Under the pieces are notes generated by a model that was given only the letters and a program-made list of their open reading frames with translations, was not told where the DNA came from and ran no database searches. The translations under genes and the position numbers were made by a program. Below, piece by piece: positions 46,978 through 59,260 of a stretch of DNA of 64,000 nt. Every line of letters starts with the position of its first letter. Position 1 is the stretch's first letter. The stretch comes from Isoetes taiwanensis (Eukaryota; Streptophyta; Lycopodiopsida; Isoetales; Isoetaceae): NCBI GenBank assembly GCA_021234155.1, contig JAJEKV010000003.1, positions 32,595,166 through 32,659,165 on the forward strand, given 5' to 3'.

Positions 46978-47725
46978 TTGTTGTTGCAACATCTGGAGGT
47001 GGGAAATGGCCATATGTCTTCTTTACAACTCCGTATGGCTATGGAACAAGCCCAAAAATTGCTACATATCCAGGTCCGACAATTCTAGCGATGAAGCATG
47101 TTTCTGTTAAGGTGAAATGGGAAAATCACATTACAGATTCTACCCACATTTTATCAGTAGATCGAAGCATATCCATAGGGTAAAAGCATGTTAGGGTGTA
47201 CCACTTTTGGAACCTGCAAAAGTACATACACTAGGTACTTCTGAACTGGGTACTTTCTCATTTTTCTTTTCATTAAAACTAATACAAAAATCCAAAAAAA
47301 AAGTCAAGGACATGATAATATTCAAAGTTAAGATAAAGATAATGCTATCGGAGACCAATATATATATAAAAAGTTCTAAAACATACCTTATATTGAGATA
47401 TTATACAGGTACCCAGTACCCAGTCCTGGCTACCTTTTTAGGTACCTTTTTGGTCACTAAATAATACTTTTTAAGGGACACCCTAACATGCTTTTACCCA
47501 TAGCCAATCCAAGAGCATGGATGCCAATAGCAACCCATTTATACGGTGGAGAGGTGCATTCAAATTTCGATGGGAATCCAGAAGCCTGGCTCACGGCAAT
47601 GGGAGAAAAGGGAGCTGCATACAAAACTAATTTGTATTTATATCCGAATGAGCAATTTCTGACCCTGTTATGGTACCATGATCATGCGATGGGCAGGACT
47701 CTTGCAGTTGTGAATACAATTGATA
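46978..47725 (+). pseudogene. Multicopper oxidase fragment (LPR1/CotA-like) interrupted by a MITE
   Basis: After the acceptor TTGCAG (46977) the frame encodes YGYGTSPKIATYPGPTI, the N-terminal cupredoxin signature, then VKWENHI and HILSVD. It resumes after the MITE with THLYGG and GNPEAW, then WYHDHAMGRTLA. This is the first domain of LPR1/CotA-type oxidases. The first copper motif, normally HLHGG, is HLYGG, so one trinuclear-cluster histidine is lost (a C-to-T change); the second, HDH, is kept. A donor-like GCA|GTTGTG follows at about 47707. No later domains are visible downstream, so this is a fragment. Deleting the MITE and one ATA restores the frame exactly. Confidence 0.8.
47179..47499. 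mobile_element. 321-bp MITE, copy 2, inside the oxidase exon
   Basis: Same 22-bp inverted termini as the 28260 copy, about 98 percent identical overall by eye. It is flanked by ATA on both sides and is inserted in the exon of the multicopper oxidase between codons for SISI and ANPR. Confidence 0.92.
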
Positions 47726-47904
47726 TTGGAATATGTTTGATCAAAATTGCATAATCTGCAATCTGTAATTCCATTTGACATGCAGTACTGGTATATAATC
47801 TCTTATCAAAATGCAAGCAAAAAGGGTTTTAAAGAAAAATGTTAGTATGTGTTTAGTATGTGTTCTGGAAAAACAGTTGGACATCAAGAATGTAAGTAGG
47901 ATAT

Positions 47905-48520
47905 AAGAATGCCATCGATTCGCGTAGTGAATCGCCATTCTTGCACGAGACGAGCATGCATGCATTGCATGCGTCGCATGCATGCATCGCATGCATTTAT
48001 AGGCCGTTCATCAGGTTGGGGGATCGCTACTTATTGCAGAGTTCTTCATCGACGTTTCATCGGCGCTTTCTCATCTCTCAGCAGTATCCATGGCTTCTAT
48101 TCTTGATCTCATGCGGAGGAGGGGCTTCTTCTTGCATGAGCTACGCTTTCTTGGCCATTCCTATCCTTTCTAACCTCTTCTATCTTTGCCCTTTTGTCCA
48201 GCCTAGGTCAATCTTCAACCTTTTCAATCTTGTGGCGTGACGTTAAAATCTCTTCTTCTTCTTCCTCGGATCTAGTATTTGAAGTTCTCTAGTATCGGGA
48301 TGTTGTTATGTTCATGCGAGTCGCAGTGCAAGAATGCTATCGATTCGCGTAGTGAATCGCCATTCTTGCATGAGACGAGCATGCATGCATTGCATGCGTC
48401 GCATGCATGCATCGCATGCATTTCTAGGCCGTTCATCAGGTTGGGGGATCGCTACTTATTGCAGAGTTCTTCATCGATGTTTCATCGGCGCTTTCTCATC
48501 TCTCAGCAGTATCCATGGCT
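47905..48520. repeat. 191-bp direct duplication with hairpin and GCATGC cluster
   Basis: Unit 1 47905-48095 and unit 2 48330-48520 differ at only a few bases. Each starts with a hairpin (AAGAATG…CGATTC…GAATCG…CATTCTT), continues with a cluster of GCATGCAT palindromes, and ends at CAGTATCCATGGCT. A 41-bp leader ending GTCGCAGTGCAAGAATG precedes unit 2 and occurs again at about 49040-49080. Confidence 0.85.
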
Positions 48521-48574
48521 CCCACCCTTCCCCCCTCTTAAAATTGTTATTTATATGTTCATATTTGTTATAAT

Positions 48575-48680
48575 TGTCGCGTGGCATGCGTGACCAGCCC
48601 CTCGCTTTTTCGAGGTGTAAATGTTGTTTTTTGTCGCGTGGCACGCGTGACCAGCCCCTCGCTTTTCGAGGTTTTTTCTC
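48575..48680. repeat. 57-bp tandem pair with CCTCG/CGAGG hairpins
   Basis: TGTCGCGTGGCAYGCGTGAC and CAGCCCCTCGCTTTTCGAGG occur twice. Each unit contains a 5-bp hairpin followed by a T-rich run. Confidence 0.8.
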
Positions 48681-48798
48681 TATTGGTTTTTCTGTTGGTG
48701 ATGTGCAGGTCCAGGGGTGATGCGCGACTTCGGTATTCTCTGTGGAGCATGGGTTTTTTTTTGGGAACGTTTAGCAGCCCTGCGTTGTCCAAGCCCCT

Positions 48799-48879
48799 TG
48801 CCGAGATTTTATCGCTAGGGTTTTTCCTCGAAAACCCGAAAGGGCGGGGTTTTTTAATCCCGGCGATAAACTCTCGGCA
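48799..48879. other. Strongly structured 81-nt segment
   Basis: The outer stem, 48799-48815 with 48863-48879, pairs at 16 of 17 positions. Inside are GGGTTTT-TCCTCG-AAAACCC (48818-48837), an alternative CCC-GAAA-GGG tetraloop hairpin (48835-48844) and CGGG…CCCG. Such nesting suggests a folded RNA or a DNA element terminus; the identity is unknown. Confidence 0.6.
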
Positions 48880-49080
48880 GGTACACTAGCCAACATCTAT
48901 AGCACACAATTTTATTTGGGATCCAGGTGTTATAACTGGATATTCCCTATGTTTTTCATTTTTTGGGTAGTCTGCGATGTGCGGCTACCCACTCTATACC
49001 ATTGTATTAAAAACTGCTGAGATGAATGAACAGCCTATGGCGGGATGTTGTTGTGTTCATGCGAGTCGCAGTGCAAGAAT

Positions 49081-49665
49081 GTAAGTATATTAACAGAATT
49101 GCAACTAATTGACAATTCCTTAATAGAATGATGTACACATGGCACTGTAGGATTGGTGGATACTTCAGAATTTCACCAACCCAAACTTTACGTCTGAAAA
49201 TATATGCTGGCAGCCATAGCTCTGCTGCGCAGAGAAAAGGGAAAAAATTGCTGCGCAGAAACATGGATATGTCCTCAAATTCGGTTGCCGCCGGGAGGGG
49301 TCCCGTCCAAACCGGAAAGGGGCGACCCCCTTTCCTATTCTATTCCTTCCATTCCGCAATAAGTTGTGGACATTAAGTTCACGCATTCGTGCGAACATGT
49401 AAATGTCAAGAACATCTGTTATTCATGGGCATCAAATATGTGAGGCATACAATATAGCAGATTCAAACTTTACGAAAACCTTGTGGAATAGACGAGATTA
49501 TTACTGTGGAATCACACTATCTTGTGCCCTTTCCCTATTTGTGGTAAACAACTTGTTGCCGGAAGTCACATTTGTAGCTCCTTTTTTACCAAGTGTTTAG
49601 AAATTGCCCTTTGAAGTTTATGTGCTTCTACAAGAACTCTACAATTGTTCATTTCTGCTTCAAGA

Positions 49666-49711
<46 letters not shown>

Positions 49712-50250
49712 TTGAGCAGGATATATAGTAGGAAATTTTCATGCAAGAGGCGAGCCATAGTTTTATTATTAAATCTATGAGGCTTGGTTGAACAAAACTG
49801 AAATGCTACAGTGGTTAGCATCTAACTTAATATGAATGGAAGTTAAGAGTTTGCCCATTTGAAATGCATAAATGCTATCATCCAAACACATGCAATAACT
49901 TTTTTACATTCAAGACTAGAGATACATGTAATAGCTCTTTTATTTTCAATACATATAAATAGCTATTTTATTCATGATCAATTTATATATGCTAAATGCA
50001 TGCTGTAGAACTAATTCAAAAGTACTTGGAAAGAGTGCCTATTATGTACATAATCCTTTTGTAAATCTATGTAGAAGAAAAATTTCTTGGTGGATTTTGG
50101 AACAAAACAAAAGAGCTAATTCAGTTCAAATTTTTATAATTCTACCAATTTAAAAAACACAAGAATATTTTTCTATTCCAAAAAATGGTTTGTTATACAT
50201 GCTCCTCCTTCTAAGGACATTTGTAAGTAGAAACTTTTAAACACGTTGTA
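49081..50250. other. Anonymous stretch with an ATT microsatellite
   Basis: ATT repeats run from about 49675 to 49711. A GC-rich fragment at 49285-49345 resembles the foldback family at 50253. No gene is supported. Confidence 0.5.
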
Positions 50251-50252
50251 TG

Positions 50253-50377
50253 TTGTATAGGGGGGAGGAGATCGGGACCCCCTTCCGCAGTGGACAGAGG
50301 GAGCCTCGCGACCGACGCAGATGGGGAGCGAGTCCCCTACCACTGCGGAAGGGGGACTGATTTGCTTCCCCCTACAA
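50253..50377. mobile_element. MITE-like foldback, 125 bp
   Basis: It begins TTGTATAGGGGG and ends CCCCCTACAA. An internal pair, CCCCCTTCCGCAGTGG and its inverse CCACTGCGGAAGGGGG, closes the fold. It shares terminal sequence and length with the 6210 element, but the interior is unrelated. Confidence 0.65.
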
Positions 50378-51660
50378 CAAGGAAGATGGGAGCCTGCATC
50401 AGATTTCAAGATTTTTGTTCATCTTCACCAGATCTTCACCGATTGCTCTTGATTTTTAACGGGTAAGCAGAATCAAAGCCCCTGTTTCCATTTCAGATTG
50501 TAGGGGACTGCCACATGGCAGCACCAGATTCATTCCGGCGATCCATCTTCTTTGTTAGTAGATATAAGAAACTAAAGAAAGAAATATTAGGAAGGATGTT
50601 TACGGGAGGCATTATTGACATTCTTCATGGTTCTTTCTTTATCCCATTTTTTATAACCCCCAAATCATTAGCTCTTTGTTTAGTCTTTCCCTCTCTTTCG
50701 TTTGAACTTCAAAAAACTTGAAAATGACAAGTACAAAAGAATCTGAATACAATATATGAGCTAAAGTTGTCGGTCTATCTACCACGACACCTTAAGAATA
50801 AAGAACGATATATCAGACAAGGATTCAAACTCATTGTTTATTATACGCAGTGACAGTTGGGCAGTTGAGAAGCAAAGAAGATGTTCAAGGGGGGCAGTTA
50901 GAAAGGAGGCGGGCAAAAACAATTGTCCAGTTCATGAGGTGAAGGGAATCTAGGTCAAGTGATGTTTGGGATCACACTTTGTTCAAGGGGCAGTTGGACA
51001 GAGGCAGAAGATTCATATTTCATCCTGAGCACATGGGGAGTGTAAGGGAATGCAAGTCAAATGAGGAAGCAGATGAGGGTGGAAGTGCTGCGTGTGTGCT
51101 AGGGTGGAAACACGTAGAGGACAGTTGCAAATTGACCCCACAAAGGATTGTTAATGGGATTTTCACGCAGTGGCATATTAGGGCATCTTCAAGGTTAGAA
51201 GATTTCAACGCTTGTATAATACAAGCAATCCAACTGGCTCGCACAACCCAATTGTATGGTTTGTGGTGGAAATAAAATTACTCGTAATGTCATGAACCTT
51301 AGGGGATGGAATCACCAGCCGTTGGATAACTTTATTTTCATCTTGTATGTAATGCCAAAACCTTGAGGAAGATGGATAAACAAAACCCCTAAACCGGCGG
51401 ACGGTGCGATGCTGCGAAGACTTTATATCAGTCCATCTCGGCCCTTGGTTTCCGGCCAGCAAAAAAGTGCCGTCCCACTCAACTGCACCACTAACAAGCC
51501 CTGTCAGGCTAACGGCCGTCTTTGCTTCAAATAGCCAACCAATAATAACCCGCCACGTAACGCGCCAAAACGGCGATTTTTTTACCCCACTTTTTCCTTT
51601 GACTCCAACGCTGACGCCCACGGTCGCCGCCACTGCATTATTGACGACGTGGTCAGCCAA
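50378..51660. other. Anonymous stretch upstream of the PP2C gene
   Basis: Overlapping frames on both strands at 51205-51669 lack motifs. This is more GC-rich than its surroundings and may be promoter DNA. Confidence 0.4.
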
Positions 51661-51666
51661 ATAGTA

Positions 51667-51672
51667 CACGTG
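51667..51672. promoter_or_regulatory. G-box/ABRE-like CACGTG
   Basis: TACACGTGTC is a good ABRE/G-box context, 1.0 kb upstream of the PP2C start. In plants this binds bZIP or bHLH factors; whether it acts on this gene is inference. Confidence 0.35.
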
Positions 51673-52672
51673 TCATGCCATGACTGGTAGTCGTAGCACG
51701 ACCCTGTAAATCCAGTTTTACATAGCGGAGGACAGTTCTTGGGGTTGCTCGTTTATACTAAGACTTTGTTTGGTACTGTACTGCAGGCCACAGTGCACAG
51801 AGGAAACTGCTGCTATGGAGCTGATCTCCATTTTCTTGCATTTCGGGAAGGGTTAGAGGGTTAGACCGGTGGATCAGGCGATGATGGCGATGGTCTCCGG
51901 CTATGGAAAATAAATCGTCTCATCGTGCGAATGCCGTGTCAGGCCAAAAAAAATGTGCCAGTTTTCTCAGCATCTGCTCCCATTTTTAATCCTGATGCTT
52001 GGCTGCGCAGAAGTTAGAAGCTCCGATTTGGGGTCTCGGAAGTCTTGAATGCAGTTTCTGGGTTGCAGGAATTTCAAAGTGGGTGAAAGATGGCTTTTCG
52101 GATCAATGAATCTGGCGTGTAAAGGCGGATTTCTGACCACTTGGAAGGTTCCGTCCCAACTCGTCCTTAGTCATTTAGTCATTGCTTGATCATCATGCTA
52201 TATTTGCTGGATATGAACAAGCATTACAGGCAACGAAGGAAGCTATGATAAACAAAGATGTATTTTATGCTTGCTAGATATGTTGCTTTTCCCCTTAAAA
52301 AGTTTACTCCAAGCATAAAAATTGAATGTGAGTGATCTGATCGAAACATTCAATCAAGTAAGTTTGTTCACAAGACAAGATTATCTACTGGAAGCGTCAT
52401 TTGTCTTTTTGCGTTTGATCAAAGCTCAAAATCAGGAGAGAAGAGTGAGGAATACTTTACGAGTTCAAGTTCGGAAAAGACTGCGTTAAGAACCTACTTT
52501 TTGTTGATTTTGAGGGGTATTCTTGAATTAACGAGGCATGATACTTCAGAACGTGACGTTGAGATGTTAAAAAGTGATATTCATGACCGGATCATTAGGA
52601 TTACATATGATCAAAATGCAGGCCTGAGCTTGTTTTACTCTTTGCCCTAGCCTATGTTATTTACTGGTTGTG

Positions 52673-55025
52673 ATGGTGGCGTATGATATTGCTGGCAGCA
52701 CGAACATGACTGTGGAGCCTGTGAGGCAGCATCAAAGGAACAAGCAAGAGGTTGTTCCCAAGCAAGACAGTATGGTTTCTTTGATTCACTTACTCAATCA
52801 AGAGGTTCGGACTAAGAAATTGGAGAAGCCAGTCTTGCAATATGGACATGCAGGGCAGGCCAAAAAGGGAGAAGACTTTGTTCTTGTGAAGACAGATTGT
52901 GAAAGAATACCTGGGGATGGATCATCTACATTTGGAGTTTTTGCGGTAAGCAACATTATTTTTGTTAAAATCATCGTTTGCTGCATTAATTACAATGGGG
53001 CAAACATTTAGATGCCTATTGATAGTTTTCTTGTCTTCTGTAGATCTTTGATGGACACAATGGGGCTGCTGCAGCTATTTATACTAAAGAAAACCTCCTG
53101 AATGATGTCATGAGTGCCGTTCCTTCGGGGCTTGGTAAGGAGGAATGGCTGGCCATGTTACCACGTGCACTAGTAGCTGGCTTTGTGAAAACAGATAAAG
53201 AATTTCAGCGGAAAGGTTTGTTGAAACCTCATATATATGGATATATTGCTGGTTTTAGATGCTTATGGCCAATATCTCTTCTTCAGAGCAATCATCTGGC
53301 ACCACAGTCACATTTGTGATCATCGATGGATGGACAGTTACGGTGGCTTCTGTTGGAGATTCCAGGTGTATATTGGACTCTGAAGGAGGGATCACCACAT
53401 TGACTGTTGATCATAGATTGGAAGTAAATGTTGAAGAGTAAGCACTTCCCTTGAATGGGCACCTACTCTTTTGTTCCAACATATATTGGGCAAGTCTTTT
53501 AACATTTATGGAGATATTATAGGAGAGAACGTGTCACAGCTAGCGGTGGGGAGGTTGGAAGGCTGAGCACTGTTGGTGGGGCTGAGGTAACATGTTTATG
53601 CATTGCTTTGGGTATCTATGGACTGTTGTAATTTTGGCCATATAATGAAGCTATATGTGTTAAGCATCTCAATGCCAGTATATTCTCCACGTGTCTCTTT
53701 CTTATTTCAATCCTCTATATATTTTATCTTCTTAACCTTCCTTTTCTTTTCTGTTTTAGATTGGTCCATTGAGGTGCTGGCCAGGGGGTCTTTGCTTATC
53801 AAGATCAATTGGTGACATGGATGTCGGCGAGTTCATTGTCCCTGTACCTTTTGTGAAGCAAATCAAGGTATACATATGACATCTTTATTGTGACACATCC
53901 CCTCCCTTCTTAGAACATCAGTTGCTGATTACTATGTACAAGATAATGTTGTGGTTATGGTAGAAGGCTTGACAGTTGTGACATGTTTAAACAGCTTCCT
54001 TTTTCTGGTGGAAGGCTGATCATTGCATCTGATGGTGTTTGGGATGCTCTCAATTGTGAGAAGGCTGTACAATGCTGTCGAGGACTACCTATAGAGATTG
54101 CAGCCAAGCAAGTTGTCAAGGTATGTAAATGGTTTTGATATTTGCTTCATGCATGTTCAGAGTAAAATTTATGTAACGTTTTTAAAATGTATAATACAGG
54201 AAGCATTAAGATCAAGAGGGTTGAGGGATGACACTACTTGCTTGGTTGTAGATATAGTTCCACCTTGTGCTCCCTTGCCACTGCCACCTCCTGCCACAAG
54301 GAAGCCAAACAAAATATTGAGAGCGTTCAGCTTTAAAAAGCAAGCACAGAACTCATCTGCAAAATCACAAGGGTCCAGTGAACCTGGAAAAGTTGTTGAA
54401 ATCTTTGAGGAGGGCTCTGCAATGCTTGCCGAAAGGTCTGTGTTTCTTGTCTTTTGCTGATTATGTTTTTTGTGGGTGTTGACGTTACTCTAACCAATGT
54501 CAGTAATCGTTGTATCCCTTATAGAATATTTATTAGAATACCGAATTATATGTTCATTTGGAAACAATACTCTAGGCATCAAACTCAGAAGCGCTTGCAC
54601 CTATGCTTTGGATAATCAAATACCCGCCATAGTTAAACATATAGACCATGTATCTTACAAACATGCAGGGGCTGGATCTCTGTTAATGTCGTGTGTGCTT
54701 AAACAAAAAAGCCTGGGATTTGTGGTCAAACTGAAGTTCTAAACCAAATTAAGGCTTTATTTGTTCTTTGTTTTTCTGATATCTGATATGCATTCATCTT
54801 AACAGATTGGGCTCTAGGTTTTTGTTTGGGGATCAAGAGTCTTGCGTCTGTGCGATATGCCAGACAAGTCTTACTAGAGATGAAGGAATTCCACTCCATG
54901 TGGGCACTATTTTCACCGGCAGTCCAGGATTATGTCAAGGTCCCCTTCTATGTGTCAGTTGTAAAGAGAAAAAGGATGCTATGGAGGGAAAATCGAACAA
55001 CAGGCCAGTTCCAATGGCATGGTAA
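52673..55025 (+). CDS. Protein phosphatase 2C with C-terminal zinc-ribbon-like tail (plant PP2C, At1g47380 type)
   Basis: Eight exons join in frame with GT/AG borders: 52673-52945, 53044-53215, 53287-53437, 53523-53586, 53760-53867, 53995-54120, 54200-54435 and 54806-55025. PP2C motifs occur in order: KKGED (metal Asp/Glu), IFDGHNGAAA (Asp and Gly for Mn/Mg), SSGTTVTFVII, VASVGDSRCIL, SRSIGDMDVGEF (metal Asp), ASDGVWDAL (metal Asp) and RDDTTCLVVDI. After the catalytic core come a Pro-rich linker, FEEGSAMLAER, and a CAIC…CVSC cysteine pair cluster. This is the hallmark tail of the plant group I recall as At1g47380/At1g09160/At1g68410. The enzyme should dephosphorylate Ser/Thr in the cytosol or nucleus. 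All exons are open and key residues kept, so the gene looks functional. A 52673 start leaves a long N-terminus of about 55 residues before the core. Confidence 0.92.
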
Positions 55026-57573
55026 AGTCGTGTCTATGGGTTGCTCATGTTGGATTTGTCCTGGGGGATCCCACATTTTGTAAAGTAGGTACATATTATA
55101 CTTGGTTATCATTGGCTTCAAATACATATTACAGAGTATTAGCTTATGGTCCTTTCGGACTCGATTGATTCATTACCTTTGAGTTCGGCCTCTTGGCAAG
55201 GAAGGGGCTATCAAATTTCTTACGACATATCAGAAGTGGCCAAGAAATGTGAAGAACACATCCATTAAATTGGATATAGTTTGGCGCCTCAAGTTTTCTT
55301 GTGCACAGTGTTTATGGAATGTATCCTTTTTTAATATTGGCCTAATCAATCTCTGATCGATGGGCTCACTCAAATCACTCAAATGATGTATAATGCTGAA
55401 GGGAATAATGATTATTTAATAGCACAAGGACAGCCGATTGAATGTTTAGAGTTATCCATGTACTTTACAAGGAATTGCAGAACAGGGATAGACATGAAAG
55501 TGTCTTTTGTGTTCACGTGGTCATGCTTTATTCTTTTGTTTTGAGGCAATATACAGTTATCACACTAACTCCAAACTCTTTGCCTATCGTGCATGTTAGA
55601 TGTTTAGCGGAAAGGACATTTGTTCTAAAAAGCGCAAGAGCATTGATTTAAAAAGCGCAGCAGACTGGTACGTGGGAGCCTTGTGCCCCACACTTATCAC
55701 ATACTGTTGCAATTTTGTGGTCCAAGCATCTTGCGGACTTAAACAACATTCTTTATTATGGTTCATATGTTTTATGTTGCAACATCAGTCTTGTGGCCGC
55801 CATTCATACCGTTTGGTGTCTGAAGTTGGGATGTCACACTCTCTATCCACGTTTGGTGTCTGAAGTTGGGATGTCACACTCTCTATCCACGACAATAAGT
55901 TTGGTCTATCCTTTTTCATGCATTCAGAAATCGTTGGCCCTTGCCCATTTAACAGGGCCCATAACAGGGCCCTCCAATCATAATCATGTTCTTGTCTACA
56001 AGCATTAACACCTTTTTGCCCCTGACCCACGGATATATTCAAGGAATGGATGATTGCATCCCATCAAATCAAATTGCTCACATTAGAACCCAAATTAGGC
56101 CATCGAAAGATGAAATATCCTTGGTTATGTAATAAGTAATTGCAATTAAAAGCAATTCTATGATGATGATAAGTCCAAGTTTTGAGATCTCAAAACTTGA
56201 ATATACATGCAACCACTTCAAAATGATCAGAAAAATACATAAATGTCAATATTGAAATGCCTAAACATGACCCATTACAGTTGCTTTCAAATACAAGCCG
56301 ATTTTGCTAGCAGTAGATGGGCAAAGGGATTTTGGCTGGCAACAGATACTGCATAATCGATTTATAGATCAATGGATTGAATTGAATGATTTTTATCGTC
56401 CACGAAGATTAATCGGCCTATAGAATACAAAAATGGTGGACAACACATATATTATTGTCTGGAATAAAAAACCCACAATAATAAGAATGCTAACAAATTG
56501 TATAAATATATGACTTGAAATATTGTAGTACATGTTAAGATTGTGCCCAAGGACATAGCTGAGCTCACATATCCATGATCTCTTGAAGATATGACCTCAG
56601 CAACCGCCGTGCTCACTATCACATGCGCACCGAATGGTTGAGCATGAACAACTCAGCATAGCGTGCCCGGATGTGATCATACGTCGTACAACTCTAAGGA
56701 GTGTGTAGATACAAACAAGAATGTTGAAATGCGGTGCAAATTCGCTTGTGCTGCATCTTTTCAACAACTCTTTTGTCTAAAAGCACTAGGATTGCCTCGA
56801 AACATAATATGTACTTAATTCACATCAAATGAAACATGCAAACAAAGAAAGACCCACAACCACACGATTTTCCATTTTCTTTGAATTCAATGGCTAAAAA
56901 GGGATGCACTCTAGAAACAATGTTTAATACATCCACGTGAATGCAACGACCAAATCGTAGGAAAACCTTATGAAAGAACGTACAAAAATACAAAAGAAAC
57001 CCCGCATTATTATGCTAATATATTTGTCCAATAACTCAATTTTAGAGCAAGACTGTAGTTTAACAAAGTTAATACTCTGAGCTAAATTTTTTTATAAGGA
57101 TAGTGTACCCCAGTATTAGAAGAACAATAAAGAAGTACTAACTTATCCTAGTATAAAACTACAATACTAATATATTCGTCCTACGCCTTCTACGGGAATC
57201 CTATATAGCAGAAGCTTACATAAAGGTTAGCGCCTAGCACACAATATATAAAATAATATGCCACCTCGAAAGGTGGCCCATTCATCAATAGTACAACACG
57301 TCATAATGGTAGGAAATATAATAAATGCATCAAAAATGAAGGTCCTAATCCCAGGCTTAGAATCAATGGTATCAACTGACAGGCAGGGCCTCCGGATATC
57401 AACAGACATAATAGTGGCAATGGCGTTGGCTGGCATAGAATAATGGCCAGGGTAGTCCACTCCATATGCCCTTCCTGTGCACACTTTGCAGATAGGCTGA
57501 ATCATGCTATGGCGTGGTTGTAGCCTTTCAGAGACCCAATCCCATGGAGTCACCCTGTGAGACTACTCCAGAT
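55026..57573. other. Anonymous stretch with a 40-bp tandem pair
   Basis: GTTTGGTGTCTGAAGTTGGG…CTCTATCCAC is repeated at 55811 and 55851. The rest is AT-rich without a supported gene. The 57.2-57.55 kb frames on both strands may be retroelement remains. Confidence 0.5.
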
Positions 57574-59260
57574 TGTTCAAATTCTCCTTATAAGGAAGAC
57601 GTGCACCTTTGCCTTTTCAACCTTTGCCTAATGTAGCTCATTTACTTGTATATATATTGATCTCATATTGAATAAAGTCTCATCTGGTTGTGGGAAAAAG
57701 TCTTATGTTCTCTCATTCTTTCTTGCTTGCTTTCATATTTCTAACATGGTATCAGAGCTAGACTCATTATAGTCTAATAGTCTATAAGAATTAATCTTAT
57801 AATGATGCAAAAGCATTAGGTGGAAGTCGTAGCTATAGAGCAAAACAATAGGCCAACGTTGAAAGTCCGTAACTCTCTTAATATAAATCGGATTCATGCG
57901 ATCTAGAACTTGCTAGAAATAATACGAAGTCTAGTTTAAGTAGCAATAAAAAATCAGAGAAAAAGGATAAGTACTTTTTGAGTTATTGAAATTTTAGTAA
58001 CTAACCCTGTTTTAAGACTGTAGGGTATTAGAATCCTGCCTAAACATTTGCCCTTGATTAGTTGGATATGCATGGTTTTTAGCTTTTTATATTCCTAGAG
58101 ATCTTGAATTCCTCCATAAGCTTGTAACTATTATTCATGCAGCATGAAAGTCTGAAATATGTTTCATGTATGTTAATAGGTGTCTGCTAGTTACATTGTT
58201 GAAATCGCAATGCATGTGTGCATTATTCTTGAATTGTGGATAGTTCTTGGCTGTGGCATACAAGTTGTGTGCATAAATAATCTAAGACGTCAATTGATTT
58301 CTTTAAATTGGATGTGTAATTGGGCCTACACCACGATATGCATATACATATGAGTTAAGTTTGAATAATGAATTTGTTTGTACATGCTATGACCGCACCT
58401 GGTTGTTCTACTGGAGGATACTGATTTATTAGAATTTGGCTAGTGTCATGAAAACATCATTGGAGATGCTTATTGAAGATTTACAAATACGTTATTGCAA
58501 ACTAGAAATTTGGCTACTATATCATTGGAGACCGATTTACTAGAAATTGGCTAGTGTAATGAAAATCTTATTGAAAATGCTTATTGACAATTGACAAATA
58601 TATTTTTACAAATTAGAAAATTGGACAATATATATTATTCACAATCTCATTGGAGATTGACTGATAATTGGCCAATTTCCAATTGGATATCTCACTGAAA
58701 GTTAAAAAATCTCATTGGAGATTGACTTGAAATTGGCCAGTATCTGATAATACATCTTATTGCAGATTGACTTACTAGAAATTGGCCAGTATTGTTATAG
58801 ACATGGACTATGAAGAGCATCAGATTGCATGTGCATATTCTAAAATTGTTGCTACAGATGATTTGTCTCTGTGCATGTCCCAATTGAATTCTTCTACTAG
58901 TGGATGTTCAGGAGACTCTTGGAAGACTGCAATTACAACTATGTTACATATTGAAAATGAAGTGCTTGGGTTTTTTCCTATTCACCTACAAAAGGTTTTC
59001 TTCATCTAAGCGTGAGACTAATGCTGCAGGGAGGGTGACATGATGCATCATTTAGTCTCTCTCAATTGAGATACAATATATTTTGTTGAAAAGACCAAAG
59101 TTGCAGAGAAGGTGTTCAAATTCTCCTTATAAGGAAGACGTGCACCTTTGCCTAATATGGCTCATACACTTGTATATATATATTGATCTCATATTGAATA
59201 AAGTTTCATCTGGTTATGGGGAAAAGTCATTTTTTCTTGCTTGCTTTCATATTTCTAACA
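57574..59260 (+). mobile_element. Small non-autonomous LTR retrotransposon (TRIM-like)
   Basis: Left LTR 57574-57746 and right LTR 59113-59260 both begin TGTTCAAATTCTCC and end TTTCTAACA. TGGTATCAGAGC at 57747-57758, directly after the left LTR, is the initiator-methionine tRNA primer site typical of plant Copia elements. A purine-rich AGAGAAGG precedes the right LTR. Flanks CAGAT and CAGGT are a 5-bp target duplication with one change. The 1.35-kb interior has no gag or pol; it contains degenerate repeats of CTCATTGGAGATTGACTT…AAATTGGCCAGT at 58440-58790. The left LTR is 25 bp longer because CCTTTGCC is partly duplicated. Confidence 0.88.

Noticed and set aside
51205-51669. 154-codon minus-strand ORF overlapping an 86-codon plus ORF
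   Set aside because: No recognisable domain on either strand; probably GC-rich promoter DNA of the PP2C gene.
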